Assembly (NCBI GenBank): GCA_943735955.1
Contig: OX030957.1
Location: forward strand, 7,754,757-7,818,756
Source of the DNA: Piscicola geometra
Lineage: Eukaryota; Annelida; Clitellata; Hirudinida; Piscicolidae
Length of the DNA: 64,000 nt
Direction: 5' to 3'
The notes below the pieces were generated by a model. It was not told the origin of the DNA, made no database searches, and was given only the letters and a program-made list of their open reading frames with translations. Shown one piece after another: positions 47,030 through 60,003 of this stretch. The position numbers and the translations under genes were made by a program. Every line of letters begins with the position of its first letter. Position 1 is the first letter of the stretch.

Positions 47030-50000
47030 ATGGTGGACAAGTTGAAGGCATTGCTTGCGTGGTGCAAGTACCAGTGCAGGGACCACGCCAACGTCAACGT
47101 CTGCAACTTCACCTCCTCCTGGAAGAGTGGTCTCGCCTTCTGCGCCATCATCCACCGCTTCAGACCAGACCTCATGTGCCTGGGAGGCTTGTAGAGTATC
47201 GTGTTTAATGCGTGTGTGTGGTGCTGATATGTTAGATGCTTGAGCTGCATACGCCTCGCATATGGTCAAAAAAAGTAATTGGAAATTCCATTAATGATGA
47301 ATATGTTTTATTTATGTTTGTTTCGTTTCTTTATAAGCATTAAGTTTTGTGCTTTCTGAAAAGTTAAACATAACACGCTGGGTTTCATGTCTTATTAAGC
47401 TTTATTTCTTTTATGCTTTTATAATATATAAAACGTTTAAATTAACATTTGAATTTATTTGCAGAAACTACGACTCCTTACTCCCCAATGACACATATGG
47501 AAACTGCAAACTGGTCTGTTCGGGCGATTAGAGATATTTATGTAGCTATCGCAACATCGCTATACACAAAAAGCATAATTAATGGCCAAAGGTCCTATCT
47601 TGATAAGAAGTTTCCTTTATTGCTGTTCGAGTGCAACAAATCATTCTAGATAGCCTTCTCAACCTCTTCTTCCCACACCATTGTTGCATCCCCACCATTG
47701 AAGCACTCCACAACATGTTTCCACTGACAACAGGCCTTCAGCACAGCACAAGACCTGGGCATTCCAGCCCTCTTGGACGCGGAAGACATGCAGCGAATGA
47801 CTGTGCCAGACCGCCTCTGCATCATCACCTACGTCTCGCAGTACTACAACTACTTCAGTCAGAATCTCCCCAAAGGTAGCTTCATTGTAGTCTTCTAAGT
47901 AACGTTCTTTCTGGAAACACGCGTCGTTCTAAGTTTAAATCAAGTCCATTTTGAGTAAAAGTTTAAAAAGTTATTTTTGTTTGGAGATAGCGATGTATTC
48001 AAACTTTGAAAACCCTTTGTGAACGAAGGAGGAAAACAAAAGACAATGAGCAGGTTAGCAGAGCCTCTGAAGGAGGTCCTGCCTCTCAAGGTTGCCAGAG
48101 AACTACTGACTGACAAAGTGAGAAGATGCATGAATGAATGCATGGATGGATAGATGGATGTATGAATGGATGAATGCATACGTAGATGAATGATTATGAA
48201 AATATTAAATAATAAAAAATGGAATATTTAAAAGTCGAAGATAATTATTTTAATGTACATTGGAGTATCTAAGTAGCTGCTCGCTGAGGCAATAACCGAG
48301 AAAAGACTGAATAAACAAATTCAATGTCAGAAGCTAATTGGAAAATGATAGGGGGAAGATTGCCTTAATATATGGATTTAAAGCCTTTTCAAAATATAAA
48401 AACACACAGAAAATGTTTAAAATGCTGGATCAAACACATTACAGCAGCAATAAAGCACGATGATGCATGCCTGGAAAGCTCACTTGCATTCTGAATTATG
48501 GTCTTCTTTATTCGCGGTATTTGAAACATTCGCCGTTTTAGGCCTTGCATGATTGAGGAGATCTGAACAGCAGTTGCGTGATCGCTGATAGATTTCTACT
48601 TTATTTCACTATATCAAGAACAAACGAGCTTCAACATGTTTCTAATGTATAAGATTTTTATCTGAGTAACTAACTATAATGTCTTAGATTGATGTTCGAA
48701 TTTTTAACTCTTTCATGTCATCAGCACCCAGGACAAGCGGCCAAGCTGCAGACGCTGGAAGATCGCTGTTGCAAGTGCCAAAACAAGGTCTACTTGCTTC
48801 AGCGACAGCTCCACGAAGGCAAGCTCTACCACCGCCACTGCGTGCGTCAGATGACGCAGGAGGTGAGTGAAGAGCGGGCGCGACAGGTGAGCTCCATACG
48901 CAACCTCAGTCAGACCACAGACCCCACTGAACGAGAAAGGGCCCGTGAGGTGATCATGAAGAGCGTCAACAAGCTCATGCCACAGCACACTCCTTCGTAC
49001 AGCCAGGCAGAGAAGGAAAACGTCGCTGTGTCGTCTCAGAAGGGACCAGTCAAGGTTTCTTCCACTCATTCCGAAAATCATTTGACAGCCCTGCCCAACT
49101 CTTCCAACACCAAACCACATGCAAACTCTTGCAGTGAAGTTATTGTTGGTACTAAAGCTATCTTCGAGTCCTCCACACCTGCCACTCACACTCAAACAGA
49201 CAAACACTCGAATGTCTCAGACACTCATAGTAACACATCATTCGAATCAAAACCAAAAGACAACGGAGCCTATAACGTTCATGCGAGCAAGTCACAACCA
49301 TCCTGCAAGTTTTCATCTCAACAAACCATCCAAGCTCAAACACCAACTAACAAAACTGTTACTAATGGCGGTGATCAGCTGGTTAGGAGTGCTGAACACA
49401 GACCCGCCAAGGCAGGACACTTCAACGTGTACTCGAAGCCTGTCAAGAGTGAATCAGTCTTGAACAACAAACATCTCGCTAACGGCACAACATCTAGCGT
49501 CAGCTCAATAACTTTCAACATCAAAGTCACCACTTCTTCAGCACGCGCGGAGAGACCATCTCTCACCTCAACAGACCTTCCACGTCAGCTTAACTATTCG
49601 AACAGTCACAACGATGCCCTCACTGCAACAACCAACGCCACATCATCCTACATGAACCTAAAGACCGATCCACCTTGCCTCATCGACTCAGTTGTCGACA
49701 AGAGCAAGAAAGTCGATGGAGAGGTGGCGGTGGGAAGTGGCAAGACGGAGTGGCAGTTGGAGGTGGAGAGGAGACAGAGGATGAGGAAGGGAGTGTATGA
49801 GGACCCAGAGTTCAAGGGAAGGAGAAATGAACCTTCGAATGAGACCAAGATGGCGCCTGATCCAAAAACTACGAAAGCTTCTGTCGATTTACAATGTAAG
49901 GTTTCCCAAACCTCCGTAACTGTCTCAAAAGCAACGTTGCCATTCTCTGTCAACTTTTTAAACGACTCAAAAAGCAAGTCTATGTTTGATTCTACTCGTG

Positions 50001-52667
50001 TGCTACCTAGTCCAACCAAAGCATCTACTCCAACGTCATCATCTGTACTTCTATCATCATCATGGCTACCATCATCATCAGCATCGTCATCATTAGCATC
50101 ATCTTCATCAGCTTCGTCATCATCAGCATCTATGTCAACACAGGCATCCTACACAAGTCCCATCTTCCATTCAAACACACGTGCCAATTCGTATAGAAAC
50201 TCTACTGCCATATCAAGCACTGTACTTACCAATTTACCAACGATAGCACCCATGACGACAGCAGTCAGACTATCAGAGCAAAAAAAAAGTGCCAAAGAGA
50301 TGTCTCCAAAGTATACACTTCACGAAATTGCCATCACTGCTCCAGCATCCACCATTGTCCCTACTTCTACTATATTCTCATTTTCATCATCTTATTTATC
50401 TTCCTTTTTCTGTTCCTCCTCCTCTTCTTCTTTTTCTACTCCTCCTTCTTCCTCTTCGTCTTCATCTGCAACTCATCTCACGTCTGAAGCACTCATCGTC
50501 TCTGCAGGCCTCAAAGCCCCTCTGCCTCCAACCACGCAAACTCTCCCTCATTCCAAACTCTCCAACTCGACGTTTTATGCAGCATCTCATCTGCCTGATC
50601 CCTCAAGAGAACGACAAACTAACAAAAACAACAAAGCAGCAGACGACAAACTCCTCTCTTCAACAACCTTCCCTCCCTCCACAACATCATCCGATCCAGC
50701 TCCTACCTCTTCAACAACATCGACACTTCCTTCTTCTCCCACCACAACCAACTTCTCCAACCTCACTTTTTCCGAGACCCTTTTCACCTCTCCCACCATG
50801 AAAGAAGCCGCTAAGAAAGGGGTCTTCGCCGTTGAAAGCTTCAAGATGCCCCAACGGGAGTCACCGAATGTTCTCCCGTTGAAGAGGGACTACATCGATG
50901 TATCCAAGTACAAGCGACAGGCTTCCATCGTTTCTAAGAGAAAGGCAATTCGCTTCAATGTTTTCATAACTTAATCAGAATGTGATGTTGATCGTTTTCA
51001 TAGTCTGAATATGCATTAGTATGTTTTAAAGTTTGAACAATTAAAAAGTTAGTTAAGTTATTTAATCGTTGACATTTTTTAGTTTTTTTAAAACCTCTGA
51101 GTAAACTACAAGACTTTCAGAACAAATACTTCTTTCATCTGCATGCTTTCTGAAATTCTTTCAATTTTTGTATCTCATAAATTTACTTCATAAAAGAAGA
51201 AAAAACAAGTCAATTTAAAGAAAAAAATAGTTAAAAATTTATATGATTTAAATATTTTTTTATCGTCTTTAAATTCTCTAAATTCTCTCATAATCTCTTC
51301 AAACCATTTCTCCTCTTCACCACAACCAATCTCTACCCTTCACCTCCAATTCACTTTAAAATCTTTCCCAATTCCCAACCCTTCCTTCACGTGCCACCAT
51401 CTCATCTGCCAGGTCTCGACAGAGGTGCACATCGCCTACAAGGAGATCGACGACCAGACCTCGAAGCTGTTAGAGGAGTTGCTGATGGTGGAGGAGAGGG
51501 GTCGTCAACTGGAAGAGTCCATCAGACAACGTCAGTGGAGCTTTGATTCTCATCATCTACGTCGTCATCGCCATCATCGGCATCATCATCATCATCCCCA
51601 TCATCATCATCATCCCCATCGAAATGATACATCACTGTAGCATCTCCTCAACGGCAGATGGAGAGAAGGGGGAGGAGGAGGAAGACGACGATGGTCTGAT
51701 GAAGCAGTGGTTGCAGTTGGTGCGCAGACGCAACGACCTCATGAGGCGGGAGAGTGACCTGTGCCACAAGTGAGCTCATACCCGGGCCATGTTGCCTGTT
51801 ATGCGGGTTCTGAGTCTTAAATCCATTGCCATGAATACTACTAATAGAAGTCATAGCTGGCAATGAATTCCTTCAAACTTCAGACGCAAGCAGCAGGAGT
51901 ACGATGAACTGCACGAGGACCTCGAGTACCAGCTCAGAATCCTCCTCGCCATCCCTGGTCTGCCACTCTATCCTCTTCGTATTCATGAGTCTTTAAAATA
52001 TTGTATATCAATAAACTTTTTCCTTCTACAAGCGCACATTCTCAACACATTCAAACCCGAGATGAAGCTTTTTAAAAACCAACACATACAAGCACCCACA
52101 ACTTCTCGCTCAAACACCTCTAAACACTCCTCCTCAGACGCGCAGAAGTCTCCAGGCGACACTCACTTCGAGGAGTACCTGATCAGGGAGCTGCAGAAGA
52201 TCGTCCATTGCAGGGACCAAGTGGTGCACTCGATCGAGAGCGACCGTGAAAAGTGGGCCAGTTGCGCACGCATATTTTTGCAATTTCAAAGAATTTGGAT
52301 ATTTTTTATTTTAAAAAAATGTTCTATCCACCCAAAATTCATTGAGATGCAAATTTAATTTGCTCGACAGGTATTTGAAGGAGGACGAGCAACTGGAGTG
52401 TTTGAGTGCTCCAAAGCAGACAGGTGAGTCGTGGTGCTTCCTTCAGCGCTTGCCTTTCATTTGCTTCATTGAGCGTGCCACAGTAAATGACCAACCAATG
52501 CAGGCACCATGCCGCTGGAGAAGAAGAAGAAGAAAGGAAGGAAGTTCAAGAGACTCTTCCAGCGGAGGAACTCGTCACAGACAGGTGCCCAGGATGCATT
52601 AAAAGAGGAGATTGCAGGTAGTACAGTGTCACTCGTTGACAAGAAGGAGAAAAAAGTCACTAAATAG
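47030..52667 (+). CDS. MICALL1: MICAL-like protein: CH, partial LIM and bMERB domains
   Basis: MICAL-L proteins bind Rab8-family GTPases through the bMERB domain and organise recycling endosomes and actin. Exons: 47030-47175, 47465-47513, 47734-47875, 48732 to about 50950, 51413-51530, 51658-51769, 51884-51957, 52138-52252, 52371-52423 and 52504-52667. [88 protein letters not shown] then YHRHC, with no second zinc module. A Ser/Thr-rich disordered middle of about 700 residues follows in one exon. b[76 protein letters not shown]. The basic C-terminus ([16 protein letters not shown]) resembles a membrane-binding tail. The donor of the long exon is not resolved. The symbol marks the family only; MICALL1 and MICALL2 cannot be told apart here. 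Confidence 0.88.
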
Positions 52668-53749
52668 TATATAACTTCTTTTGATGGGTATTATGTAATA
52701 TATTGTGTATATTGGTGCTTTTTTAAAGTGGAGTTTGAAGTATTCATGAAGGTATCTCGTTCAACTTGTAGACACTAGAATGTATTTCAGGCTGTTTTAT
52801 CTACCCAACACTCACTATTCTCTATTTCACTCGTGTATCGTTCATGTCACCACAGTGGCCTTCCATTTTCAATTATAATTCTGAATTGTATATAGCTTTC
52901 GCCAATTTAAAGCCTTGTTATTTTTGTCTTATTGGAGTTTTTATAGACAACTGGTGTCGAATTTCACTCATGAAATTCCTAATTTGACAGCAAGTATTAT
53001 TTTCGAAAATAAATTTCACAATTTTTTATTTTAGATATAAAGTAGCAAGCTGCGTAATACTGTAGTACAAATAATTGAAAAGGAAGGAGTCACATTTATA
53101 TACAATCCGAAGAAAATAGTTCTTATGGTCGAATGACGATTCAAAAGAGAAAAGTTCAGCCTTGGTGCAAGCAAGACAACTGAGTTTATAAACGAATCTA
53201 TAAACTTCGAAAAAATGTTATTTTAAATTTTATCTATTTTTAATCATAATAATTCATTTAAAAACTATAAAAATGCTTTAGATTTTAATAGAAAAACCTC
53301 CTTTCAACGGCAACCAAGACAACCACACGGCTCTTGCGGATGCTTAGTTCTTCACTGTACACAACTGTGAGTATATTAAAATAATACAATATAATAATAC
53401 AATATATTATAATAAAATATATTATTCTGCTAAAAATAAATGGCGAAAATCAGACATTTGTTCTGTACGAAATTGATGTAAAGGATTAACCGTCAGATGC
53501 AATGATGAAACCAGGGAAGACAACATTTCCCGCTGACTGGAGGACCATTTGCGAATGCCTGGTAGTAGTTGTGGGCAGATGGTGAGGCTTAATCGGGTCT
53601 AGCAGGATTTAAAATTATGTACTTCCTTACTTTCCTCCAAAGGTCTACACCAATCCAAGGGAAGTTAAGTGCAAAATCATCATCAGGAGCACCTACTTCA
53701 TCGTCAATACTTTTTACATGGTTGTCATAGTTGTCAGCATCTTCATCAA
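52668..53749. other. 3' flank of the MICAL-like gene, no gene seen
   Basis: AT-rich. The minus frame at 53589-53783 overlaps the start of the transposon block and has no recognisable family. Confidence 0.4.
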
Positions 53750-54100
53750 CATTTCGAACTGCAAGAACTCTTTTGAGCCACAAGCCTTCAGCCCGAGTTG
53801 AACTATATGCTCGATGTTGCTCTGACTTAGCCAGTTACTTCATAAGATGCAGAAAGAGCATTTTCTAAACTTCGGCTTATTAAAATTCATCTTAGGACGA
53901 CTGTTTCTGCTCGTCGTTTGCAAAGCTTGTTTGAGAATATCTGCTACCAAAACCGCTACTGTACTTCTTTCAGTAAATGAAATAATAAAAAGATTTTCAC
54001 AAACTGATCGAAAAATTATTTTGTAAGTGAGAACAAATAAAAATTTAGTTGAAACTAAATATTTTAACAAAAATTATAGACTGTTTAGGATAATAATAAT
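53750..54100 (+). pseudogene. hAT transposase C-terminal fragment, copy 1 (broken)
   Basis: The plus strand around 53830-53935 encodes the hAT dimerisation motif AERAFSKLRLIKIHL, then TTVSARRLQSLFENI, but a TAA interrupts it just before the motif (after PVTS). Copy 2 at 61.3 kb has Ser-Asp at that place. Only the C-terminal end of the transposase is present, so the copy is dead. Confidence 0.75.
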
Positions 54101-54237
54101 ATTTTTTTCCTTTTTACCTTAGTTTAAAAATGATGACGTAACTCTAAAAATACTATGCAACTTAGTTTGTAGTTTTTCTTTTGCATCATTAATAAACTAT
54201 CTAAATTCTTTATCAATTATAATTTGTAGTTTTTATT

Positions 54238-55280
54238 TAGCCCATTAACCACCGCTACCCGAAAAAAAAAGTTAACATGATTTTTACATTTAGACTTGCA
54301 TTATATGGTTATAATAACAACTCAAGCAAAATTGAAAACAATTATTTCATAAGTTTTAATGGGGCAAAATGCTGCGAAAACGCAACGTGAGCGGGAAGCG
54401 TGACATACTTATGTGCAGTAAGAAATCATATATAAATTGATTCTAACCAAATTTATTAAAACAGAAATAAATTTCAATTGCAAATAGTTCGATAAAATTA
54501 TGACTTCTAATTATTTTATTAGTTATAATAATAATTATTATTTTAATTACAACAAAGAAAATTATTTAACGTGAATTAAAACAGCACTCATAAACTGTCG
54601 TGCTGTTTCGAATGTGCTGACGACGAATGTTATCTTTTTTTAAATTTTATAATCAATCTATGAGAGGTTAAAAAATTATATTTTCTTCAATAAAAGCTTC
54701 AAGCGTGAAGCATTTGCGGTTTGGAATTTTTTTTCGAAATATAAAAATCAATATTCAGCTACAAAATTCAACTTTTAATTTCAATTTTCTAATTTTAATT
54801 GTATAAATTTCATAATACATTAACATTGAAATAATAATTTTATTATTTTTTTAATAACTATTGTAATGAATGACTAGGCTTATCAAAAATCGTATGATAT
54901 CCTATTACGTCAAAGTTGCGAAAACGCACCATTGATTTTTAAATGCATTAAAAACGTTTTACAAGTTATTTTGATTTTAACAATTTTAATTTAAGTACTA
55001 ACTATCTTTTCACTTTGAAATTAAAACTAAATTTGTATACAAATACTAAAATCGAACAAAAAAATTGAACAATTATCTAAGCGAGAAAAGATTGTTTTGA
55101 GAAATTATAAATGTGAACAGGAAAAAAGATTATAAATAAATAAATAAATTTGAAATTCAACCTATGAAATTAAAATTTCAAATTTATCGTACAAAATATG
55201 TGGAAAAAACTCGTAATTAAAACAGCAAAAAAATATATAAATTGATTTTGCAAAATGCAACAGTGGCGGTAAATGGGTTA
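54238..55280. mobile_element. piggyBac-like non-autonomous element inside hAT copy 1
   Basis: Imperfect terminal inverted repeats: left TTTAGCCCATTAACCACCGC, right end (reverse complement) TTTAACCCATTTACCGCCAC. The right end abuts TTAA, and the left flank TTTAG could be a mutated TTAA. The interior of about 1 kb is AT-rich without a transposase. TTAA targets and CCC-starting ends are piggyBac features. The same left end and about 700 bp of interior recur at 61715-62450. Confidence 0.5.
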
Positions 55281-56139
55281 AAGCATTAATTTTTTATACT
55301 AAAGTTGAGCCCATCCTAGCATTTTTTGCTGGTTGCCCCCCCTGGATATATTTATTACTACAAATGAATGCTCTAACAGTTCATGAAAAAAAAGTTAGTT
55401 ATCTTTAAAATTAAAACAACAAAATGACATAAATCGTTAACAAGGTAATGAAAATTAAAATGATATGAATAAAGTGGAATATTGTCAAAAGATTTGTCGA
55501 GAATTATCCAGGCACTTCGAGATTTCGCCTGTGAAAGTCAGCAGCTGGGTTTTGCAGCTTCTTTTTTCTGTGATGCCAGTCAGTAAAGATTTCAATTGTC
55601 TTTAATTGTTTCATGATGTTGCTGTCAATTATGTGTTCGGGGATCTTACAGCATATGCAAGTGAATGGCACAAGGTTTCAGTTCATTAATGAAAAACTCA
55701 AGCTGTTATTTATTGAAAAAGCAATGATTAAATGAAGATTTTATTGACTGTCATTTGATGTTAGGAAGTAATCTGTGGTGTGGGTGATTAGTTATACCGT
55801 ATAACTTATACGATATGATAGTTACAAAAAAGACAGTATTTAAAGTCTTTAATGAAATAAAATGTAATTGAAATCAGAACAATATTTCAAAGATCATCCA
55901 TCGAATAAATTATTTTCGCAACTATGCACAACTCGCGAACCACGTTCAGATGTTGTTAAATAGGAGCGAAGTAGTCTTCGTTCTCTTCAATTTGAGAACG
56001 ACGCCTTACATGCGCTCTTTGTCCAGGACTCTGAAGAAGTGTTTATAAAGGAAATAAACTCTTTTTGAAGTTTAGGAATTCAATTTAAGAAAGTTTTTGA
56101 CTATTTGTGTATGGATATTGAAATTTTAATACATTTTAC
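55281..56139. other. Interval between transposons
   Basis: Contains TTTTTTGCTGGTTGCCCCCC near 55323-55343, whose reverse complement (GGGGGGCAACCAGCAAAAAA) resembles the hAT-like end GTGGCGCAACCAGTTTTTTT at 60.83 kb. It may be the right end of hAT copy 1. Nothing else recognised. Confidence 0.4.
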
Positions 56140-56729
56140 GGATGTTCTCGCTCGGAGACCCCCGCCTTCATACAAACAATACTCATATAGTTTGATTGGC
56201 CCAGCGTTGATTAGTATGCATGCATTTGATTGGTCCACCAAACATAAAATGCACATACACACAAGCACACATCCATAACAATTAGTAAAGACAAGTTTCC
56301 AATGTTTAATTTGCTGTATGGTAATGCTAAGAGGCAAAATAAATAATTTAAATTTTGCATATGACATTTAGTGCTCTGACCAATATTATGCAACAACTTT
56401 TTTATTGAAAAATTTCACATAATATTTTTTAATTTATTAAAATGTTTTTCTAGTAATATGATGAAAAATATATTATAAATTTGAAATATGGCTGCCTTTA
56501 TTTATCATTATTTTCATATCTTACATACATCAGCTGATTTTAGTAAATAAACAGTGCCGTTAGCAATAAAATGTTAATCTTAAAGCTGCGTAATATATGT
56601 TTTAGTCATGTTTTTACACAAGTAGTGACCAATCAAAGTCATGCATATATTAACGCTGGGCCAACAAACTACTTATAAATGTATGGGTATATGTTTGTAT
56701 GAAGGCGGGGTCTCCAAGCGAGAACAACC
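56140..56729. mobile_element. hAT-like MITE, compact 590 bp copy
   Basis: Inverted ends: left GGATGTTCTCGCTCGGAGAC, right (reverse complement) GGTTGTTCTCGCTTGGAGAC. Flanking octamers CATTTTAC (56132-56139) and CATTTTCC (56730-56737) look like an 8 bp target duplication with one mismatch, as hAT elements make. The left 300 bp matches the left end, and the right 240 bp the right end, of the copy at 57442-58895. Confidence 0.75.
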
Positions 56730-57111
56730 CATTTTCCACTTAATTTTACACTAAATTTTTATATAATTTTATATTTTTCAAAATTTCTTACAAAGATTAA
56801 TAGGTGTGCTTTCATCCTTTCATAATTACTCTGGGTTCTTATGTCTTCTTTCAATGCCTGATTGGTGTTAGTATACAGTTCAAATTTATATTATGAAAAG
56901 AGAATGGTTTGTAGCGGCCCAAATATAGGCACGCAGGAAGTCCTGGGTATGCCTTTGCTAACGTGCTAAATATAAAGAAGTTTTCGTGTAAATAAACTTC
57001 TCTCTTGTCTCTGAACTTATAGTTCGTTAAAGGTTAAGGGAAATTAATTTTGTTTTCAGTTCAGACTTTCATGAAAACCTGACTATAAAACTCGAATATA
57101 TTATTTAAAAA

Positions 57112-60003
57112 TATCTCCGCGCTTGGAGACCCCCGCCTTCATACAAACATATACCCATACATTTATAAGTAGTTTGATTGGCCCAGCGTTAATATATGCG
57201 TGACTTTGATTGGTCACTAAAACATATATTACGCAGCTTCAAGATTAACATTTATAGCTAACGGCACTGTTTATTTACTAATATAAGCTGATGTATGAAT
57301 GACATGAAAATAATGATAAATAAAGGCGGCCATATTTTTTTAATGTATTTCGGCAACTATTTGATACGAGATATATCGTAAAAGGAACAATAATTAGGCT
57401 TATTTACTTCTAAAATATTATTATAACCTAAATGAAAAAGAGGATCTCCGCGCTTGGAGACCCCCACTTTCATACAAACATATATTCATATAGTTTGATT
57501 GGTCCAGCGTTGACTAGAATGCATGCATTTGATTGGTCCACCAAACATGAAATGCACATACACACAAGCACACATCCATAACAATTAATACAGACAAGTT
57601 TCCAATGTTTAAATAGCTGTATGGTAAAAAAACAGTAATGCTAATAGGCAAAATAAAATACTTTAAATGTTGCCTATGACTTTTAGTGCTCTGAACAATA
57701 TTATGCCACAACTTTTTTATTGAACAATTTCACATAATATTTTTTAATTTATAAAAATATTTTACTAGTAGTATGGTGAAAAATATCTTATAAATAAAAA
57801 ATATTCTATTTTACCAATTATTAAGTATTTCACGTAAAAGATAGTGCATCAATTGTTTTTATTCTCGAAAACGATCCCACTGAGAGAGTATGTTCTTTCC
57901 TTATTAAATAAGGCTTATTTGTTTTCACTTATTCAACAACAACAAAATTTAAAGAGCTAGAAGAGATTTGAGCTAAAGAAAACCAAGCACATCCCATGTG
58001 CACCAGCAGAAGCAGAAGAGATCAGTCAAGAGAATGGAGCAGCCGATGGTTTGTTGGGTTTTGAAGTGACTTGCTCACTAACAGTGAAATAGGTCTTTTT
58101 TTCAACATTATGACACTGTTTTATAATTTTTTCAAACCCATTATCAACTTAATTTAACCACCTATTTTGTATCATGGTTGGCTGACATTGATAAAAAGAA
58201 GATTTTAAATAAAACATGTCAGGACTATCCAAGAAGAAATATTCTGACTGCTGATAGGCAAAAGAAAATACTTTAAAATTATGAAACATTTACCCACGTA
58301 TTATTAGTAAAACATTTTGATGACTTTTAGTCCTCTGACCAATATTATGCCAACATTTTTTTAGTGAACAATTTCACATAATATTTTTAGATTTTTAACA
58401 TATCGAGTTCAATAAAGTGGTAAAAACTTAATTTTTAAACGACTGTGAACAGATTTGAATTTGTTAAAGCTGCAAAGGATAGGCTGCAAATTAGAGCAAT
58501 AAATCATTTCGATGGAATTTTTTCGACTTTGATTGTTTCAATCTTTTTCATTTAGGTTATTATAATATTCTAGAAGTAAATAAGCCATAATTATTGTTCC
58601 TTTTACGGTATATCTCGCATCAAATAGTTGTCGAAATATATATATAAAAATATGGCCGCCTTTATTTATCTTTATTTTCATGTCTTTCATACATCAACTG
58701 ATATTAGTAAATAAACAGCACCGTTGGCTATAAAATGTTAATCTTAAAGCTGCGTAATATATGTTTTAGTCATGTTTGTTCACAAGTAGTGACCAATCAA
58801 AGTCATGCATATATTAACGCTGGGCCAATCAAACTACTTATAAATGTATGGGTATATGTTTGTATGAAGGCGGGGGTCTCCAAGCGCGGAGATCCGAAAA
58901 AGATTGAAACAATCAAAGTCGAAAAAATTCCATCGAAATGATCTATTGCTCTAATTTGCCGCATATCCTTTGCAGCTTAACAAATTCAAATCTGTTCACA
59001 GTCGTTTAAAAATTAAGTCTTTACCACTTTATTAAACTCGATATGTTAAAAATCTAAAAATATTATGTGAAATTGTTCACTAAAAAATTTGGGCATAATA
59101 TTGGTCAGAGGACTAAAAGTCATCAAAATGTTTTACTAATAATATGCGGGTAAATTTTTCATAATTTTAAAGTATTTTCTTCTGCCTATCAGCAGTCAGA
59201 ATATTTCTTCTTGGATAGTCCTGACATGTTTTATTTTAAATCTTCTTTTTATCAATGTCAGCCAACCATGATACAAAATAGGTGGTTAAATTAAGTTGAT
59301 AATGGGTTTGAAAAAATTATAAAACAGTGTCATAATGTTGAAAAAAAAGACCTATTTCACTGTTAGTGAGCAAGTCACTTCTAAACCCAACAAACCATCG
59401 GCTGCTCCATTCTCTTGACTGATCTCTTCTGCTTCTGCTGGTGCACATGGGATGTGCTTGGTTTTCTTTAGCTCAAATCTCTTCTAGCTATTTAAATTTT
59501 ATTGTTGTTGAATAAGTGAAAACAAATAAGCCTTATTTAATAAGGAAAGAACATACTCTCTCAGTGGGATCGTTTTCGAGAATAAAAACAATTGATGCAC
59601 TATCTTTTACGTGAAATACTTAATAATTGGTAAAATAGAATATTTTTTATTTATAAGATATTTTTCACCATATTACTAGTAAAACATTTTTATAAATTTT
59701 AAAATATTATGTAAAATTGTTCAATAAAAAGTTGTGGCATAATATTGGTCAGAGCACTAAAAGTCATAGGCAATATTTGAAGTATTTTATTTTGCCTATT
59801 AGCATTACCGTCTTTTTACTATACAGCTATTTAAACATTGGAAACTTGTCTTTATTAATTGTTATGGATTTGTGCTTGTGTGTATGTGCATTTCATGTTT
59901 GGTGGACCAATAAAATGCATGCATACTAGTCAACGCTGAGCCAATCAAACTATATGAGTATATGTTTGTATGAAGGTGGGGGTCTCCAAGCGCGGAGATC
60001 CCC
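57112..60003 (-). mobile_element. hAT-like MITE family, reverse copy split by a nested forward copy
   Basis: Outer copy in inverse orientation: its right-end half occupies 57112-57441 and its left half 58896-60003, with ends TATCTCCGCGCTTGGAGACC and (reverse complement of the right border) GGATCTCCGCGCTTGGAGAC. The sequence is continuous once the inserted 57442-58895 element and one copy of GAAAAAGA are removed. No clear target duplication remains at its outer borders. It has no transposase frame. Confidence 0.75.
57442..58895 (+). mobile_element. hAT-like MITE, forward copy, 1,454 bp, with perfect 8 bp duplication
   Basis: Starts GGATCTCCGCGCTTGGAGAC and ends with its exact reverse complement. 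It is flanked on both sides by GAAAAAGA (57434-57441 and 58896-58903). The interior has no coding frame. Its left 1.1 kb is an inverted copy of 58904-60003, so the locus forms a near-palindrome with arms of about 1.1 kb. Confidence 0.88.

Noticed and set aside
56101..59929. Repeated minus- and plus-strand ORFs of 60-90 residues containing VCAFHVWWTNQMHA
   Set aside because: They recur only because they lie in the ends of the MITE copies; frames differ among copies and start and stop at random places.
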